Shown piece after piece: positions 1-7,529 of a stretch of DNA of 64,000 bases; the stretch's first letter is position 1, and every line of letters starts with the position of its first letter. The DNA is taken from NCBI RefSeq assembly GCF_030534315.2, contig NZ_CP130558.2, positions 2,222,501-2,286,500 of the forward strand, written 5' to 3'. Source of the DNA: Thermoanaerobacterium sp. CMT5567-10 (lineage in GTDB: Bacteria > Bacillota > Thermoanaerobacteria > Thermoanaerobacterales > Thermoanaerobacteraceae). The translations under genes were made by a program, and so were the position numbers. Below the pieces are notes generated by a model. It had not been told where the DNA came from. It saw nothing but the letters and a program-made list of their open reading frames with translations, and did no database searches.

Positions 1-1
1 A

Positions 2-67
2 TTAATTATGATTGTAGCCATACATATTTTGTTAAAATATAATTTAAAGGAGATTGTTTTGAAATAG
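2..67 (+). CDS. C-terminal end of an upstream membrane protein (partial)
   Basis: An open frame enters from the left edge and stops at TAG 65-67. It encodes about 21 mostly hydrophobic residues ending in a short basic tail (LKYNLKEIVLK). This looks like the last membrane segment of an ABC-2-type permease. The next permease starts 3 bases later, so the two are probably co-transcribed subunits of one exporter. The fragment is too short for a firm family call. Confidence 0.4.
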   Translation, partial: LIMIVAIHILLKYNLKEIVLK

Positions 68-69
68 AA

Positions 70-867
70 ATGAATAAGTTGGGATTGTTAGTTTTCAATT
101 ATAACCTAAGATATATATATAAAAAGCTATTTATCTTTGCTTTCTTATCCTTAGCATTATCAATATTTAATGTTGTTTATAATTCCTATTTTCAAAATAT
201 AACGATACTTGATTCGGTTGTATTATCTTTTGGTGGCTATAATATAGAAAATATAAACATAATACAGACGATGCTGGCATTTTTTCCTTATATTATGATA
301 GCGATGGTAATAGAAATGTATATGGATAATATGATGGGGAAAAATGCTATATTTACTTTGCCAAGGATAATGAACAATAAATTATTTTATACATCGAATA
401 TTATTTCGATGTTAATAGTCATAGTGATGTTTTTTTTCATATATGATGTGGTTTTATACGGAATATCAAGTTTAATATTTAGTGGCACATGGATAAGCAA
501 TGTATTTTATGATTATACAAAATACAACAAAAATTTGTACTCTATATATAGGATATTGTTTAATATGTATTTTGCACAAATTATAGGTACATTTACTATT
601 TCTATGGTGCAATTATATATTACAAGAATTACAAGAAAACTTTATATAGGATTTGTTGTTGTCTTCGTTATTTACATTTTAAATTTTTCGCTGCCGAAAT
701 TGAATTTTTACTTGGGCGAGCATATTTTAATAACAAAATTGAATGTTCTTTCTAACAATTACAACCATTTGCCATTATATTTATTTTTCGCCGTTAATAT
801 TATATTTAGTATTTTGCTTATTCTTTTAACAATCAAAAATAAAGAAACAATTATCGATATTGATTAA
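70..867 (+). CDS. ABC-2-type transporter permease-like membrane protein
   Basis: A 265-residue protein with about six hydrophobic segments (roughly residues 20-42, 60-82, 110-135, 165-185, 193-212, 237-257). It has no enzyme motif and is rich in Ile, Phe and Tyr. It lies 12 bases upstream of an ABC ATPase gene and directly after the end of another hydrophobic ORF. By position and topology it is a membrane subunit of a small ABC exporter, of the type often used for peptide or bacteriocin export or self-protection. The substrate is unknown. The ATG at 70 lies about 17 bases from the nearest AAGGAG, so translation may be coupled to the upstream gene. Confidence 0.6.
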   Translation: MNKLGLLVFNYNLRYIYKKLFIFAFLSLALSIFNVVYNSYFQNITILDSVVLSFGGYNIENINIIQTMLAFFPYIMIAMVIEMYMDNMMGKNAIFTLPRIMNNKLFYTSNIISMLIVIVMFFFIYDVVLYGISSLIFSGTWISNVFYDYTKYNKNLYSIYRILFNMYFAQIIGTFTISMVQLYITRITRKLYIGFVVVFVIYILNFSLPKLNFYLGEHILITKLNVLSNNYNHLPLYLFFAVNIIFSILLILLTIKNKETIIDID

Positions 868-879
868 GGAGTTGATAAA

Positions 880-1524
880 ATGGATGAAATAGTTATAAAA
901 GTTTCAAATCTGAGCAAAAGATTCAAAGATAAAGTTATATTCGAGAATGTAAATTTTGAATTGACAAAAGGGAAAATTTACGGATTTACAGGCTATAATG
1001 GATGTGGTAAATCGGTCCTTTTTAAGATTCTGTCTGGTCTAATGTTACCTACTGACGGCGATGTCTTTATACACAATAAAAAATTAGGAAAGGATATAGA
1101 TTTTCCGCCTGATTTAGGAGTTATTATAGAAAGTCCGGGATTTTTAGATGACTATTCCGGATATTATAATTTGAAATATTTAGCATCAATAAGGAATATT
1201 ATAGGTGAAAAAGAGATAAAAGATGTATTAAAATTAGTTGGCTTGGAAAATGATAGCAATAAGAAAGTAAAGAAATATTCACTTGGAATGAGACAGAGGC
1301 TGGCAATAGCGCAAGCAATAATGGAAAATCCAAAAATTTTAATATTGGATGAACCATTTAATGGTCTGGATAAAAATGGTGTTGCCAATATAAGAAATTT
1401 GCTTTTTAACCTCAAGAAAAATGGTACAACAATATTAATTGCAAGTCATATAAGTGAAGACATTAGATTACTATGTGATGAAGTATTTGAATTTGATAAT
1501 AGTACGTTGGTCAAAATGTTATAA
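880..1524 (+). CDS. ABC transporter ATP-binding protein
   Basis: This is the nucleotide-binding subunit of the exporter encoded just upstream (12-base gap, RBS AAGGAG). Walker A is GYNGCGKS at residues 38-45, the signature is YSLGMRQR at 133-140, Walker B is ILILDEPF at 153-160, and the switch histidine is in IASHISED near 189-196. At 214 residues it is short for the family and ends soon after the H-loop, as in lantibiotic-immunity or bacitracin-type ATPases. A transcript from the left edge through this gene is likely. The substrate cannot be named from sequence. Confidence 0.85.
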   Translation: MDEIVIKVSNLSKRFKDKVIFENVNFELTKGKIYGFTGYNGCGKSVLFKILSGLMLPTDGDVFIHNKKLGKDIDFPPDLGVIIESPGFLDDYSGYYNLKYLASIRNIIGEKEIKDVLKLVGLENDSNKKVKKYSLGMRQRLAIAQAIMENPKILILDEPFNGLDKNGVANIRNLLFNLKKNGTTILIASHISEDIRLLCDEVFEFDNSTLVKML

Positions 1525-1700
1525 ATTCTGATTTTGAACACATTATTTATATGATATATATATTTGTCTATTTATATTGATGTTACGGCATACTATGATC
1601 GAATTAGATTATTCAACAAGCTGAGTATAATTATCATATGTGGGACAAGATAACTGAAGAATATGCTGGAGGTGATTTTAAAAATAATCTTATGTTTAAT

Positions 1701-1747
1701 AGCAGCGGTTGTCTTGGACCTTTGATGGTCCCAAATGGCTATTTTTT
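1701..1747 (+). terminator. Imperfect terminator hairpin
   Basis: TTGGACC and GGTCCCAA form an imperfect stem around a TTTGAT loop, with AGC/GGCT outside it. ATTTTTT follows. It probably ends transcription of the exporter operon. Confidence 0.5.
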
Positions 1748-1903
1748 ATGACTAAAAGATTTTTAAAACTGTAACAAATTCATGGGAAATTTATTTTATA
1801 TATGGAGATTATTTTGGCTGTCATGCAATGAGAATATAATATATAGGAAATTAAAGTGATAGAGAAGTATAAAGAAAAATAATCTGTATTTTTTATATTC
1901 ATA

Positions 1904-1912
1904 TGATATAAT
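1904..1912 (+). promoter_or_regulatory. Extended -10 promoter of Rpn gene copy A
   Basis: TGATATAAT is a perfect extended -10 element (TG-N-TATAAT). The corresponding element in copy B lies at 4258-4266. No good -35 is visible, as expected for extended -10 promoters. Confidence 0.6.
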
Positions 1913-1946
1913 AAAGGTGAGATAAAGGGAAATGGAAGGAAGAAGT

Positions 1947-2750
1947 ATGAGCCAAAAATACGATATAACGATGAAAAATATTTTTTCGGATATGGCTGAT
2001 GACATAATGAGTTATTTTTTGGGACTACAATATACGAAAATCGATGAACTTAATATAGAATTTGCAAGAATAGAACGAAGGGACAGCGACATGATATTCA
2101 AATGTACTACAGGCAAAGGAAATGTTGCTGTGCACATAGAATTTCAATCAGAAAATGACGGAAAAATGCCTTATAGGATGCTAAGATATTCCCTGGAGAT
2201 AATGGAAAAGCATAATCTCTTACCATATCAGATAGTTGTTTATATAGGCAAAGACAATGTAAAAATGGCAAATAACTTAAGTTACGACTTTGGAGAACAA
2301 AACACATTAGACTATAGATACAGGATAATAAACGTTGGCGACATAAAATATGCTGATGTTGTAGGGACAGACTATTATGATTTATATTCCCTTCTCCCGC
2401 TGATGGACCAAAATAGAAGGAAAGAAGAAGGGGAAAAATATCTGGAAAGATGTGTTGAGGCTATAAAAGATATTCCATTGGACATAAACAAAAAGAAAGA
2501 CATAGCATTTAAGGCAGAGATATTATCGGGTATAGTTTATAAAAGAGAAGTTATTGAAAAAGTTTTTTCGGAGGTGATAAAAATGTTTAGGATTGAAGAA
2601 TCAGAAACATACAAAATGATAATAGAAAAAGGCGAAAAAGAAAAAAGCATAAAAATAGCAAAAAAGTTGTTAAAAGAAGGTATGGACATCGACAGAATAG
2701 CAGAGATTACAGAATTATCAAAAGAGGAGATAAAAAAATTGATGAATTAA
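1947..2750 (+). CDS. Rpn family PD-(D/E)XK nuclease-like protein, copy A
   Basis: Member of the Rpn / 'PD-(D/E)XK nuclease family transposase' group, whose members promote RecA-independent recombination or degrade DNA. Visible here are the acidic residue in RRDSDMIFKC, the E-x-Q core HIEFQSEND, and a C-terminal basic coiled region ending in the family-typical GMDIDRIAEITELSKEEIKKLMN-like tail. I place the start at ATG 1947 (MSQKYD) because GGAAGGA lies 6-8 bases upstream; an in-frame ATG at 1932 has no RBS. A terminator follows directly. A second copy at 4301-5140 differs by few residues plus a short repeat expansion. The family is known; the physiological role is unclear. Confidence 0.8.
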   Translation: MSQKYDITMKNIFSDMADDIMSYFLGLQYTKIDELNIEFARIERRDSDMIFKCTTGKGNVAVHIEFQSENDGKMPYRMLRYSLEIMEKHNLLPYQIVVYIGKDNVKMANNLSYDFGEQNTLDYRYRIINVGDIKYADVVGTDYYDLYSLLPLMDQNRRKEEGEKYLERCVEAIKDIPLDINKKKDIAFKAEILSGIVYKREVIEKVFSEVIKMFRIEESETYKMIIEKGEKEKSIKIAKKLLKEGMDIDRIAEITELSKEEIKKLMN

Positions 2751-2759
2751 GATAATAAG

Positions 2760-2785
2760 CAGGCTTAATGCCTGTTTTTTTTTTT
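2760..2785 (+). terminator. Terminator of Rpn copy A
   Basis: CAGGC-TTAAT-GCCTG stem-loop followed by an 11-base T-run. The same structure follows copy B. Confidence 0.9.
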
Positions 2786-2800
2786 GTAAAGTTTATTGAT

Positions 2801-2940
2801 GACCGAAAAACGGTCGCGGTTTCGACAATATATTACACAGATTGACAAAGTATGACAGAAAAATTGACCTAATTTAGCACCTTCCCAGATGAGGATAATT
2901 GGTTTATAATAACATTAACAGGAATTGGCGCCATTTCCTG
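2801..2940 (+). promoter_or_regulatory. Control region of the secreted gene, copy A: phased repeats, -10 and palindrome
   Basis: In order: a small hairpin GACCG-AAAAA-CGGTC (2801-2815); three (T/A)TGAC repeats starting at 2842, 2852 and 2864, about one helical turn apart; TATAAT at 2905-2910 without a recognisable -35; and a 22-bp palindrome at 2919-2940 (CAGGAA, central GGCGCC, TTCCTG, two mismatches) over the expected transcription start. Phased repeats upstream of a promoter lacking a -35 suggest an activator, perhaps a response regulator. The palindrome suggests a second regulator. The assignment is inferred from layout only. Confidence 0.55.
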
Positions 2941-2951
2941 CAGATAAAATC

Positions 2952-2993
2952 GTAGTTAATATGCTTTTTGGTACCGAGAAGCATATTGACTAC
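2952..2993 (+). promoter_or_regulatory. 5'-UTR stem-loop before the secreted-protein RBS, copy A
   Basis: GTAGTTAATATGCTT (2952-2966) pairs with AAGCATATTGACTAC (2979-2993): 15 pairs including one G-U wobble, with a 12-base loop containing GGTACC. AAAAAGGAG follows at once, then the ATG at 3012. It is not a terminator, because there is no T-run. A transcript-stabilising hairpin or a protein/RNA-binding site is likely. It is identical in copy B. Confidence 0.7.
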
Positions 2994-3011
2994 AAAAAGG
3001 AGATGTAAAGT

Positions 3012-3515
3012 ATGTTAAAAAAACTAGCTAAAAAGATCTTCATAATTGTTCTCATGTTAGTTACGCTATTTTCCACCTCGGTAACGGCTTTAGCACAGAA
3101 AGATCCAGTTAAGGTAGTTAATACATATAAGCTTACTTATAAAACAGCAGTAGAATTAAAAGAAGGTGAAAAAGCCCAAATACCGCTTACATTGATAAAA
3201 GATAATTCTGCAATCCTTCCAAATGAAGATTTTATTGGTGATGTAGGAGTATTGAGTTTGTGGGTATCAAAAGGTACTGTTTATTACTCAATAAAACTGG
3301 ATATTCCAGCTACAAGTTTTACGGGTTTAATGCATATAACGGATTTAACTTCCGGTTTTGGTGGTGGATATACTCCCGTATCTGGTTTTAGTGGTTCTGT
3401 TCCTACTTCTAATATCTCGGGGCATAAATATAGTGCTTCACTGAGTGGCATAGCTTATTTAGGCCCTGTGCCAGTAGCAAAAACAGGTAATAACTATATA
3501 ACTTGGATAAACTGA
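3012..3515 (+). CDS. Secreted protein of unknown function behind cassette copy A
   Basis: A 167-residue protein with a clear Sec signal peptide: basic MLKKLAKK, a hydrophobic core and a probable cleavage after TALA-Q near residue 29. The mature part is about 138 residues, rich in Ser, Gly, Thr and Val, with a GFGGGYTPVSGFSG stretch and no recognised domain. RBS AAGGAGATG and ATG are well spaced. Only the first five codons are shared with the other cassette's secreted protein. The shared promoter region suggests a common regulon. Function unknown. Confidence 0.65.
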   Translation: MLKKLAKKIFIIVLMLVTLFSTSVTALAQKDPVKVVNTYKLTYKTAVELKEGEKAQIPLTLIKDNSAILPNEDFIGDVGVLSLWVSKGTVYYSIKLDIPATSFTGLMHITDLTSGFGGGYTPVSGFSGSVPTSNISGHKYSASLSGIAYLGPVPVAKTGNNYITWIN

Positions 3516-3526
3516 AAGTAATATAG

Positions 3527-3571
3527 AAAAAGAGGACATTCTCTAAATTTTAATTGGGAAGTCCTCTTTTA
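3527..3571 (+). terminator. Terminator after the 167-residue secreted protein
   Basis: AAAAGAGGAC (3527-3536) pairs with GTCCTCTTTT (3561-3570) around a 24-base loop. The flanking A- and T-rich arms make it potentially bidirectional. Confidence 0.7.
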
Positions 3572-3683
3572 TTGTTTGATTCTGAAATCAATTTATCGAT
3601 AATATGCAAGTTATAATCTTTTAAATAATGATCGGTGCGATAAAAAGTCGTTGCTTTAGGGTAAAACATTTTTAGATGGTCGA

Positions 3684-4124
3684 TTATTTATATATTATTG
3701 GCTGTTTGAATATATAATGAAGCATCATACAAGCTGCTGCTAACTTATATTTTTTTTCATAGTTAATTGAGTTAGTGTCATTCATAAAGTTTTCGATATC
3801 TTGTTTTTCTAATCCTGCATAAAGTGATATAGTTTCATATTTGAGGTCGAATATTTGTACTAGTACATCAATAACTCCTTTTATTCTTTCATCTTTATCA
3901 ATTTCCATTCCGTCTGACAGAAGAAAGATTAAATCGGTAAAAAAGAAGCCTTTTAGATTATCTGATAGGTCGTCTATTTCTCTTTTTCCATTTATATAAT
4001 CTGAAAGCCAATTAATATCAATACCTGTTACTTTACTTAAAGTGTTTAATGTGATTTTGTATTTGTCAATTACATACAGTAATTTTTTTCTAATTCCTTC
4101 ACTATCATATTTTACAATTTTCAT
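3684..4124 (-). CDS. HTH-domain protein of unknown function
   Basis: A 146-residue protein. Residues about 14-50 (LLYVIDKYKITLNTLSKVTGIDINWLSDYINGK) look like a helix-turn-helix of the Cro/C1 or XRE style, with the pattern TLSKVTGID-WLSDYINGK. The rest is helical and acidic, without catalytic motifs. RBS AAAGGA precedes the ATG. It is encoded opposite to, and between, the two cassette copies. It is therefore a candidate regulator of the cassettes, but nothing in the sequence proves this. Confidence 0.6.
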   Translation of the reverse strand: MKIVKYDSEGIRKKLLYVIDKYKITLNTLSKVTGIDINWLSDYINGKREIDDLSDNLKGFFFTDLIFLLSDGMEIDKDERIKGVIDVLVQIFDLKYETISLYAGLEKQDIENFMNDTNSINYEKKYKLAAACMMLHYIFKQPIIYK

Positions 4125-4300
4125 GTACCGCTTTCCTTTCTTTATTTTAATTTAATAAGATTTTACAATATAAATTGCATAATAGCAAGAAGACCTATTG
4201 CTACAAAATTTTGATATAAAAATAATATGACAATAATCTGTATTTTTAATATTCGTATGATATAATAAAGGTAAGATGAAGAGAAATGGAAGGAAGAAGT

Positions 4301-5140
4301 ATGAGCCAAAAATACGATATAACTATGAAAAATATTTTTTCAGATATGGCTGATGACATAATGAGTTATTTTCTTGGACTACAATACACAAAGATTGATG
4401 AACTAAATATAGAATTTGCAAGAGTAGAACGCAGAGACAGCGACATGATATTCAAATGTACTACTGACAAAGGAAATGTGGCTGTGCATATAGAATTTCA
4501 ATCAGAAAATGACGAAAAAATGCCTTATAGAATGCTGAGATATTCACTGGAGATAATGGAAAAACATGATCTCCTACCATATCAGATAGTCGTATATATA
4601 GGCAAAGACAATGTAAAAATGGCAAATAGCTTAAATTATAACTTTGGAGAACAAAATACATTAGACTATAAATATAAGATAATAAATGTTGGCGACATAA
4701 AATATACTGATGTTTTAAAGACAGACTATTATGACTTGTATTCACTGCTTCCATTGATGGACAAAAATAGAAGGAAAAAAGAAGGAGAAAAATATCTGGA
4801 AAGATGTGTTGAGGCTATAAAAGATATTCCATTGGACATAAACAAGAAGAAAGACATAGCATTTAAGGCTGAAATATTATCGGGCATCATATATAAAAGA
4901 GAAGTTATTGAGAAAGTTTTTTCGGAGGTGATAAAAATGTTTAGGATTGAAGAATCTGAAACGTACAAGATGATAATAGAAAAAGGCATTGAGAAAGGAA
5001 TTGAAAAAGGTATTGAAAAGGGCGAAAAAGAGAAAAGCATAAAAATTGCAAAAAAGTTGTTAAAAGAAGGTATGGACATCGACAGAATAGCAGAGATTAC
5101 AGAGTTGTCAAAAGAGGAGATAAAAAAATTGATGAATTAG
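4301..5140 (+). CDS. Rpn family PD-(D/E)XK nuclease-like protein, copy B
   Basis: Paralog of the protein at 1947-2750, with the same HIEFQSEND core and C-terminal DRIAEITELSKEEIKKLMN-type tail. The main difference is a run of three extra GIEK units just before the KGEKEKS basic segment. These extend a probable charged helix, and the DNA there is a short tandem repeat able to expand by slippage. Start chosen at ATG 4301 for the same RBS reason as copy A. Both copies look intact. Recombination-promoting or nuclease activity is inferred from the family. Confidence 0.8.
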   Translation: MSQKYDITMKNIFSDMADDIMSYFLGLQYTKIDELNIEFARVERRDSDMIFKCTTDKGNVAVHIEFQSENDEKMPYRMLRYSLEIMEKHDLLPYQIVVYIGKDNVKMANSLNYNFGEQNTLDYKYKIINVGDIKYTDVLKTDYYDLYSLLPLMDKNRRKKEGEKYLERCVEAIKDIPLDINKKKDIAFKAEILSGIIYKREVIEKVFSEVIKMFRIEESETYKMIIEKGIEKGIEKGIEKGEKEKSIKIAKKLLKEGMDIDRIAEITELSKEEIKKLMN

Positions 5141-5149
5141 GATCATAAA

Positions 5150-5173
5150 CAGGCTTAATGCCTGTTTTTTTTT
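5150..5173 (+). terminator. Terminator of Rpn copy B
   Basis: CAGGC-TTAAT-GCCTG stem-loop followed by nine Ts, matching the terminator of copy A. Confidence 0.9.
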
Positions 5174-5188
5174 AAAGTTTATTGATGA

Positions 5189-5326
5189 CCGAAAAACGGT
5201 CGCGGTTTCGACAATATATTACACAGATTGACAAAGTATGACAGAAAAATTGACCTAATTTAGCACCTTCCCAGATGAGAATAATTGGTTTATAATAATA
5301 TTAACAGAAATTGGCGCCATTTCCTG
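5189..5326 (+). promoter_or_regulatory. Control region of the secreted gene, copy B
   Basis: Same order as copy A: GACCG/CGGTC hairpin, TTGAC/ATGAC/TTGAC repeats at 5228, 5238 and 5250, TATAAT at 5291-5296, and the palindrome at 5305-5326 with one extra mismatch in the left arm (CAGAAA instead of CAGGAA). That single change is a natural test of palindrome function. Confidence 0.55.
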
Positions 5327-5337
5327 CAGATAAAATC

Positions 5338-5379
5338 GTAGTTAATATGCTTTTTGGTACCGAGAAGCATATTGACTAC
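5338..5379 (+). promoter_or_regulatory. 5'-UTR stem-loop before the secreted-protein RBS, copy B
   Basis: Identical to the hairpin at 2952-2993: arms at 5338-5352 and 5365-5379, 12-base loop, RBS immediately downstream and ATG at 5398. Confidence 0.7.
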
Positions 5380-5397
5380 AAAAAGGAGATGTAAAGT

Positions 5398-6246
5398 ATG
5401 TTAAAAAAACTAATTTCACTGCTTCTAATTGTTGTGCTTTTTACAATTTCAAGTTTTAGTTCTGCTTTTGCGGTTCCTACCAGCAATATGTTACCAAAGA
5501 TTTCATCAATTGATGCAGAGCAAAAGAGTGCTATTGAGTATGACAGGTTTCTTAAAGATGTCAATAACTTTAAAAAATTTATTCAAGATCAAAGATCAAA
5601 GCAAGGTTCGCTGTCAGATGATGCATTCTTATTAAAATGTGCGATTGAATACCATAATCAAAAAGTGTCTAATGGGGAATTAGAAGGACCATTACTTGAT
5701 ATAAACGAGATAATGAATTTAAAAACTTCATCATCACAAGTATCGATTAAGTCAGTTGGGATAACAAAATCTCTTGTAAGAGCTCAATTGTGGACGGCTG
5801 CAGAATTGGCTTCAATCGTAGTTCCTAAAGCATCATTTTTCTTGCAGCATTCTTTACAAGATAATCCCAGTGATGAATATCTTCCATCGAGCGATTCGAT
5901 AGTACCTGAGATAAAGGGTACTCAAGCATATAAAAATGCTATTGCTCCTTTTAAGAGTTCTAGCAGTACAAGTCAAATAAGCTATCCAGTATTTACGGCA
6001 AGCAATTCAAACTGGGATTTATATTTAGCTTTACATAATACTACAATGTATAGCTATTCATCAGGCAAATCAATAACTTCATATGTTACAGATACGTATG
6101 ATTTCCAACCTAAAAATTGGAGTGGGTATGGATCCGGAATTCCCAATGCAGCGGTAACACTAATTAATAATTATGGTGCATATGCGCAGTCTGTAGGAGC
6201 GGTAGTACCATACTATATTTCCATAACTGTCCCTGATACTAAGTAA
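5398..6246 (+). CDS. Secreted protein of unknown function behind cassette copy B
   Basis: A 282-residue protein with a Sec signal peptide (MLKKLISLLLIVV..., likely cleavage after SSAFA near residue 25). The N-terminal mature part (about 35-110) is helical and charged. A Ser-rich linker (FKSSSSTSQ) precedes a C-terminal beta-rich region with NWDLYLALHNT, DTYDFQPKNWSGYG and NNYGAYAQ. The C-terminal half looks like a compact extracellular domain, but I cannot assign a family. It shares control DNA with the gene at 3012 but no mature sequence. A small hairpin and a membrane-protein gene follow, perhaps co-transcribed. Confidence 0.65.
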   Translation: MLKKLISLLLIVVLFTISSFSSAFAVPTSNMLPKISSIDAEQKSAIEYDRFLKDVNNFKKFIQDQRSKQGSLSDDAFLLKCAIEYHNQKVSNGELEGPLLDINEIMNLKTSSSQVSIKSVGITKSLVRAQLWTAAELASIVVPKASFFLQHSLQDNPSDEYLPSSDSIVPEIKGTQAYKNAIAPFKSSSSTSQISYPVFTASNSNWDLYLALHNTTMYSYSSGKSITSYVTDTYDFQPKNWSGYGSGIPNAAVTLINNYGAYAQSVGAVVPYYISITVPDTK

Positions 6247-6265
6247 TATTATCAAAAATTTGAAG

Positions 6266-6306
6266 AATGTAGTAGCTTGTTTAGATACTTAAACAGTTAC
6301 TACATT
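6266..6306 (+). other. Bulged hairpin between the secreted and membrane-protein genes
   Basis: AATGTAGTAGCTTGTTTA and TAAACAGTTACTACATT form a long bulged stem. No T-run follows, so it may be a processing or mRNA-stability element or a weak attenuator. Confidence 0.4.
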
Positions 6307-6331
6307 TGCTATAAGATGTGAGGTGATATCA

Positions 6332-6994
6332 ATGAATTTACATACGCAATTATACTTAGGGAATTTAGGCAATCGCATGATTTACATATATGAAATATTT
6401 CTTATTAATGTAGCTGTATTAATGATTGTTTGGCTTGGCTTTTCAGTTTATAAATGGAGACGATCTGGAAATAGAAATCTCATAAAATGGTGGGGAATAA
6501 CAGTTGGTATTTTTTTTGCTTTGGGATTGTGCATACTGATTTTTTCTAAGATATTTTCTGGACCTCAATATTTTGTCGCCTCCCAAATTGGCATCTACAT
6601 TCCAAGATCAGTTAATATACTGGAGAATAACTATACAGGCGATAGGGACCAAGAGCTACATTACATCGTTATGAAGTTCGATAAGTCCCAAATGGATGCT
6701 TTCATCAAATCTGCAGAAGAAAAAGGATGGAAGTTTGGTTCTGTGATACCGTACTCATTAGCAAAATCATTGCCACAACCTAACTTAACGCTTGGGGAAA
6801 AATATCCATTTCCAAAAGTAAAAGAGAATGGATACTATTATTTATATACAAATACTAAGCAAAAAGATTCGACTTCTTTTAGAACTAATTATATGACTAA
6901 TAAGCTGTTTTTCTTGGATACTAAATCAGGAATATTGTACTTTTACTATGATAGTTTCGAGATTACATCGGATTTGCGTTTTGAAGCTCATTAA
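6332..6994 (+). CDS. Membrane-anchored protein of unknown function
   Basis: About 220 residues. Two N-terminal membrane segments (about 18-40 and 54-75 of this frame) flank a basic KWRRSGNRN loop. The rest, about 145 residues, is predicted to lie outside the cytoplasmic membrane. I prefer ATG 6332, because GAGGTGA lies 6 bases before it; the in-frame GTG at 6323 is inside that RBS. It follows the secreted protein gene by 85 bases and may be co-transcribed with it. No family recognised. Confidence 0.6.
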   Translation: MNLHTQLYLGNLGNRMIYIYEIFLINVAVLMIVWLGFSVYKWRRSGNRNLIKWWGITVGIFFALGLCILIFSKIFSGPQYFVASQIGIYIPRSVNILENNYTGDRDQELHYIVMKFDKSQMDAFIKSAEEKGWKFGSVIPYSLAKSLPQPNLTLGEKYPFPKVKENGYYYLYTNTKQKDSTSFRTNYMTNKLFFLDTKSGILYFYYDSFEITSDLRFEAH

Positions 6995-7033
6995 AACAGT
7001 ATGCTTTTGATACCACACGCTTCATTTGATAAG

Positions 7034-7055
7034 TAGCCCTTTGGGCTATTTTTTT
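7034..7055 (+). terminator. Terminator after the membrane protein gene
   Basis: TAGCCC-TTT-GGGCTA stem-loop followed by seven Ts. Confidence 0.85.
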
Positions 7056-7165
7056 ATACATAAAAAATTTTTTAAAAAAACTGTAACAAAATGAGGAAGA
7101 AATTTGTCTATATATAAAGAAGGAAAAAACGATTTGCTTTATAGAAATTGGAGGAAGAGTGTGGG

Positions 7166-7282
7166 ATGAAAAGGTACAGGGAGTTTATCTTGCAGGCATT
7201 TATTTTGATTTCAATTATTTTAGCGGTATTCATCATGTTTGTTATATTGGATATTACAGTAGTAAAAGTTTATATGGGTTGA
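7166..7282 (+). CDS. Small single-span membrane protein (38 residues)
   Basis: ATG 7166 to TGA 7280-7282. The product begins MKRYREFILQ, followed by a roughly 25-residue hydrophobic segment, and ends in a short VKVYMG tail. GGAGGA lies about 10 bases upstream. It stands alone between a terminator and the B12 riboswitch promoter. The start-basic, span and short-tail pattern is typical of bacterial small membrane proteins. Function unknown. Confidence 0.5.
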   Translation: MKRYREFILQAFILISIILAVFIMFVILDITVVKVYMG

Positions 7283-7331
7283 GATGATAGATTCATGACA
7301 AATTATTGCAAAAAAAGGCCATTTATTTTCA

Positions 7332-7360
7332 TTGACGCAATTTTGCATTAAAGATATAAT
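7332..7360 (+). promoter_or_regulatory. Sigma-A promoter of the cobalamin operon
   Basis: TTGACG at 7332-7337, 17-bp spacer, TATAAT at 7355-7360. The transcript would start about 12 bases upstream of the riboswitch P1 stem. Confidence 0.85.
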
Positions 7361-7378
7361 ATAGTTAAACTAAATATG

Positions 7379-7529
7379 GTCTTAAGGTCCGAAAGGTTAA
7401 TAGGGAAAGCGGTGAGAAGCCGCTGCAGCCCCCGCTACTGTAAGCGATGATGAGGCTCAAAAAACCACTGGTGAAACCGGGAAGGTTGAGCTAAAGATGA
7501 ATTGCAAGCCAGGAGACCTGCCTTAAGAT
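7379..7529 (+). promoter_or_regulatory. Adenosylcobalamin riboswitch aptamer
   Basis: P1 is CTTAAGG (7381-7387) pairing with CCTTAAG (7521-7527). Conserved core pieces appear in order: TAATAGGGAA, GCCGCTGCAGCCCCCGCTACTGTAA (split 7419-7443), CCACTG, CCGGGAAGG and the B12-box AAGCCAGGAGACCTGCC. This is the canonical cobalamin riboswitch. It controls the uptake and synthesis genes from 7691 onward, through the terminator at 7592-7622. Confidence 0.95.

Larger units (their letters stand above)
1525..1946 (+). other. Intergenic region with an orphan reading frame and terminator-like end
   Basis: No recognisable gene lies here. A short frame from about 1606 encodes some 47 codons up to TGA near 1751. 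It contains a Met-Trp-Asp start candidate at about 1638 and a SSGCLGP stretch, but there is no ribosome binding site before it. It may be a gene remnant or a small peptide gene associated with the exporter. The frame runs into a hairpin followed by a T-run. From 1879 the sequence is the first part of the duplicated cassette. Confidence 0.35.
1879..3026 (+). repeat. Cassette repeat, copy A (Rpn gene, control region and start of secreted ORF)
   Basis: This segment is nearly identical to 4232-5412. Homology begins at AATAATCTG, about 25 bases upstream of the Rpn promoter. It covers the whole Rpn gene, its terminator, about 230 bp of control DNA and the 5'-UTR hairpin. It ends in codon 5 of the following secreted-protein gene, where both copies share ATGTTAAAAAAACTA and then diverge completely. 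The intergenic DNA is at least as well conserved as the coding part, so the duplication is recent or kept homogeneous by gene conversion. Confidence 0.9.
4232..5412 (+). repeat. Cassette repeat, copy B (Rpn gene, control region and start of secreted ORF)
   Basis: Second copy of the 1879-3026 segment, about 2.35 kb downstream in direct orientation. It is longer by 36 bases in the Rpn gene because of extra GIEK codon repeats. The promoter, terminator, TGAC repeats, palindrome, UTR hairpin and first five codons of the secreted gene are all kept. Homologous recombination between the copies would delete the HTH gene and the first secreted gene and leave one cassette. Confidence 0.9.
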